Origin: Clostridiales bacterium
Lineage (GTDB): Bacteria > Bacillota > Clostridia > Peptostreptococcales > Anaerovoracaceae
NCBI GenBank assembly: GCA_003542355.1
Contig: DPKU01000211.1
Coordinates: forward strand, 1-7,540
DNA length: 7,540 nt
Reading direction: 5' to 3'
The position numbers were made by a program, and so were the translations under genes. The notes under the pieces are model-generated. The model did not search any database. It had not been told where the DNA came from and saw nothing but the letters and a program-made list of their open reading frames with translations. Of the stretch, positions 6,928 through 7,540 are shown piece by piece. Position 1 is the stretch's first letter. Every line of letters begins with the position of its first letter.

Positions 6928-7540
6928 CTAAAGCACTCCGCTTTCAAGAACCTCGAACTTCTTATGATCTGCATCCAGCCGGGTCATAACGCCCATGGGC
7001 AGCGTGGCCAGATCATCCGTGTGACCCAAAGGCAACCCATAGAGGACCGGTACGCCCAGATCTTTCAGATAGTATTCAAAAACCTCTTCCACGCTTACAT
7101 CGGCATAAAAGCCGGGATCATGCTTCCGCGGGACGCAGTCCTTGCATTCGCCCACCAGGACGCCGGCCACACCCTCGAACTTTCCGGCATTGCGCAGATG
7201 GGACAGGCTGTGATCGATGATCCAGGGTTCGGTCTCCACTTCTTCCAGAAGCAGGATCTTTCCTGCTGTATCGACTTCGTACCGGGTGCCCAGCGTGGCG
7301 CATACCAGCGTCAGATTGCCGCCTGTAAGCCGTCCTTCCGCTTTTCCGGGGGCCATGGCGTAGAGCCACTTTTTTGCATCTGACAGCGGGATCTCGCCCA
7401 TGGGCGATGTCTGCGAAAGGGCTTTAAAGAAATACTCTTTTGTATAATCCGTCAGATCCTGCGTGTTGAATCGGGACATGCCCGGCCCGTGAAATGTGAC
7501 CAGATCCGCAAATCGGCCGATCGCCATATGGAGAGATGTC
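6928..7540 (-). CDS. LD-carboxypeptidase-like peptidase, family S66 (3' part; 5' end beyond the window)
   Basis: Family S66 serine peptidases are cytoplasmic enzymes that cut the L,D bond near the C-terminus of murein tetrapeptides; relatives include microcin-immunity MccF proteins. The reading frame stays open to the window edge. The Met codon at 7525-7527 is internal, because the residues before it (T-S-L-H) fit the tail of the family's nucleophile motif (G-Y/F-S-D-x-T-x-L). The catalytic serine itself should therefore lie just outside the window. Counting from that Met, T11-F-H-G-P is the conserved block after the nucleophile, G69-G-N-L opens the C-terminal domain, E95 in LLLEEVETEP fits the catalytic Glu, and H169 in GLPLGH fits the catalytic His. 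The stop is TAG at 6928-6930. About 200 C-terminal residues are visible, as expected for a protein of roughly 300. It lies 62 nt upstream of the binding-protein gene, so co-transcription is likely. An MccF-like self-immunity role cannot be excluded, but the transporter neighbours favour peptide recycling. Confidence 0.88.
   Translation of the reverse strand, partial: TSLHMAIGRFADLVTFHGPGMSRFNTQDLTDYTKEYFFKALSQTSPMGEIPLSDAKKWLYAMAPGKAEGRLTGGNLTLVCATLGTRYEVDTAGKILLLEEVETEPWIIDHSLSHLRNAGKFEGVAGVLVGECKDCVPRKHDPGFYADVSVEEVFEYYLKDLGVPVLYGLPLGHTDDLATLPMGVMTRLDADHKKFEVLESGVL

Noticed and set aside
7525..7527. ATG as the start of the S66 gene
   Set aside because: The frame continues upstream to the window edge with residues T-S-L-H that fit the end of the nucleophile motif, so this Met is internal and the gene is simply cut by the window.

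Overview
The window holds one compact run of seven genes, all read from the minus strand, so transcription goes from high to low coordinates. In transcription order they are: the 3' part of an S66-type LD-carboxypeptidase (cut by the right edge), a lipoprotein peptide/solute-binding protein of ABC family 5, two DppB/DppC-type permeases, two DppD/DppF-type ATPases, and an M20 metallopeptidase of the ArgE/DapE class. A GC-rich palindrome followed by four Ts lies just past the last stop and probably ends the transcript. No mobile element, RNA gene or CRISPR array was seen.

The organism is most likely a Gram-positive bacterium of the Firmicutes (Clostridia-like). The reasons are strong AGGAGG-type ribosome binding sites, a TTG start, an N-terminal lipoprotein signal on the binding protein with a glycine-rich linker, and tight operon packing. 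By eye the GC content is in the mid-fifties percent. This assignment is inference from style, not from a marker gene.

Layout: 6928-7540 S66 peptidase (partial); 6866-6927 short spacer carrying the binding protein's ribosome binding site; 5246-6865 binding lipoprotein; 5191-5245 spacer with a perfect 12-bp hairpin; 4213-5190 and 3325-4209 permeases; 2358-3320 and 1315-2361 ATPases; 86-1318 M20 peptidase; 28-51 terminator; 1-27 nothing recognisable. From the first permease onward the genes are separated by 3-4 nt or overlap by 4 nt (ATGA), which suggests translational coupling.

Together the genes describe uptake and breakdown of short peptides. The lipoprotein captures a peptide, DppB/C/D/F-like subunits import it using ATP, and two cytoplasmic-type peptidases are encoded with the importer. 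Pairing an LD-carboxypeptidase with a peptide importer recalls the dpp-ykf region of Bacillus subtilis and suggests that cell-wall (murein) peptides may be a substrate. That is inference. I do not see a clearly undescribed system here; the most notable items are the gene combination, the hairpin after the binding-protein gene, and the identical cysteine spacing in the two ATPase tails.
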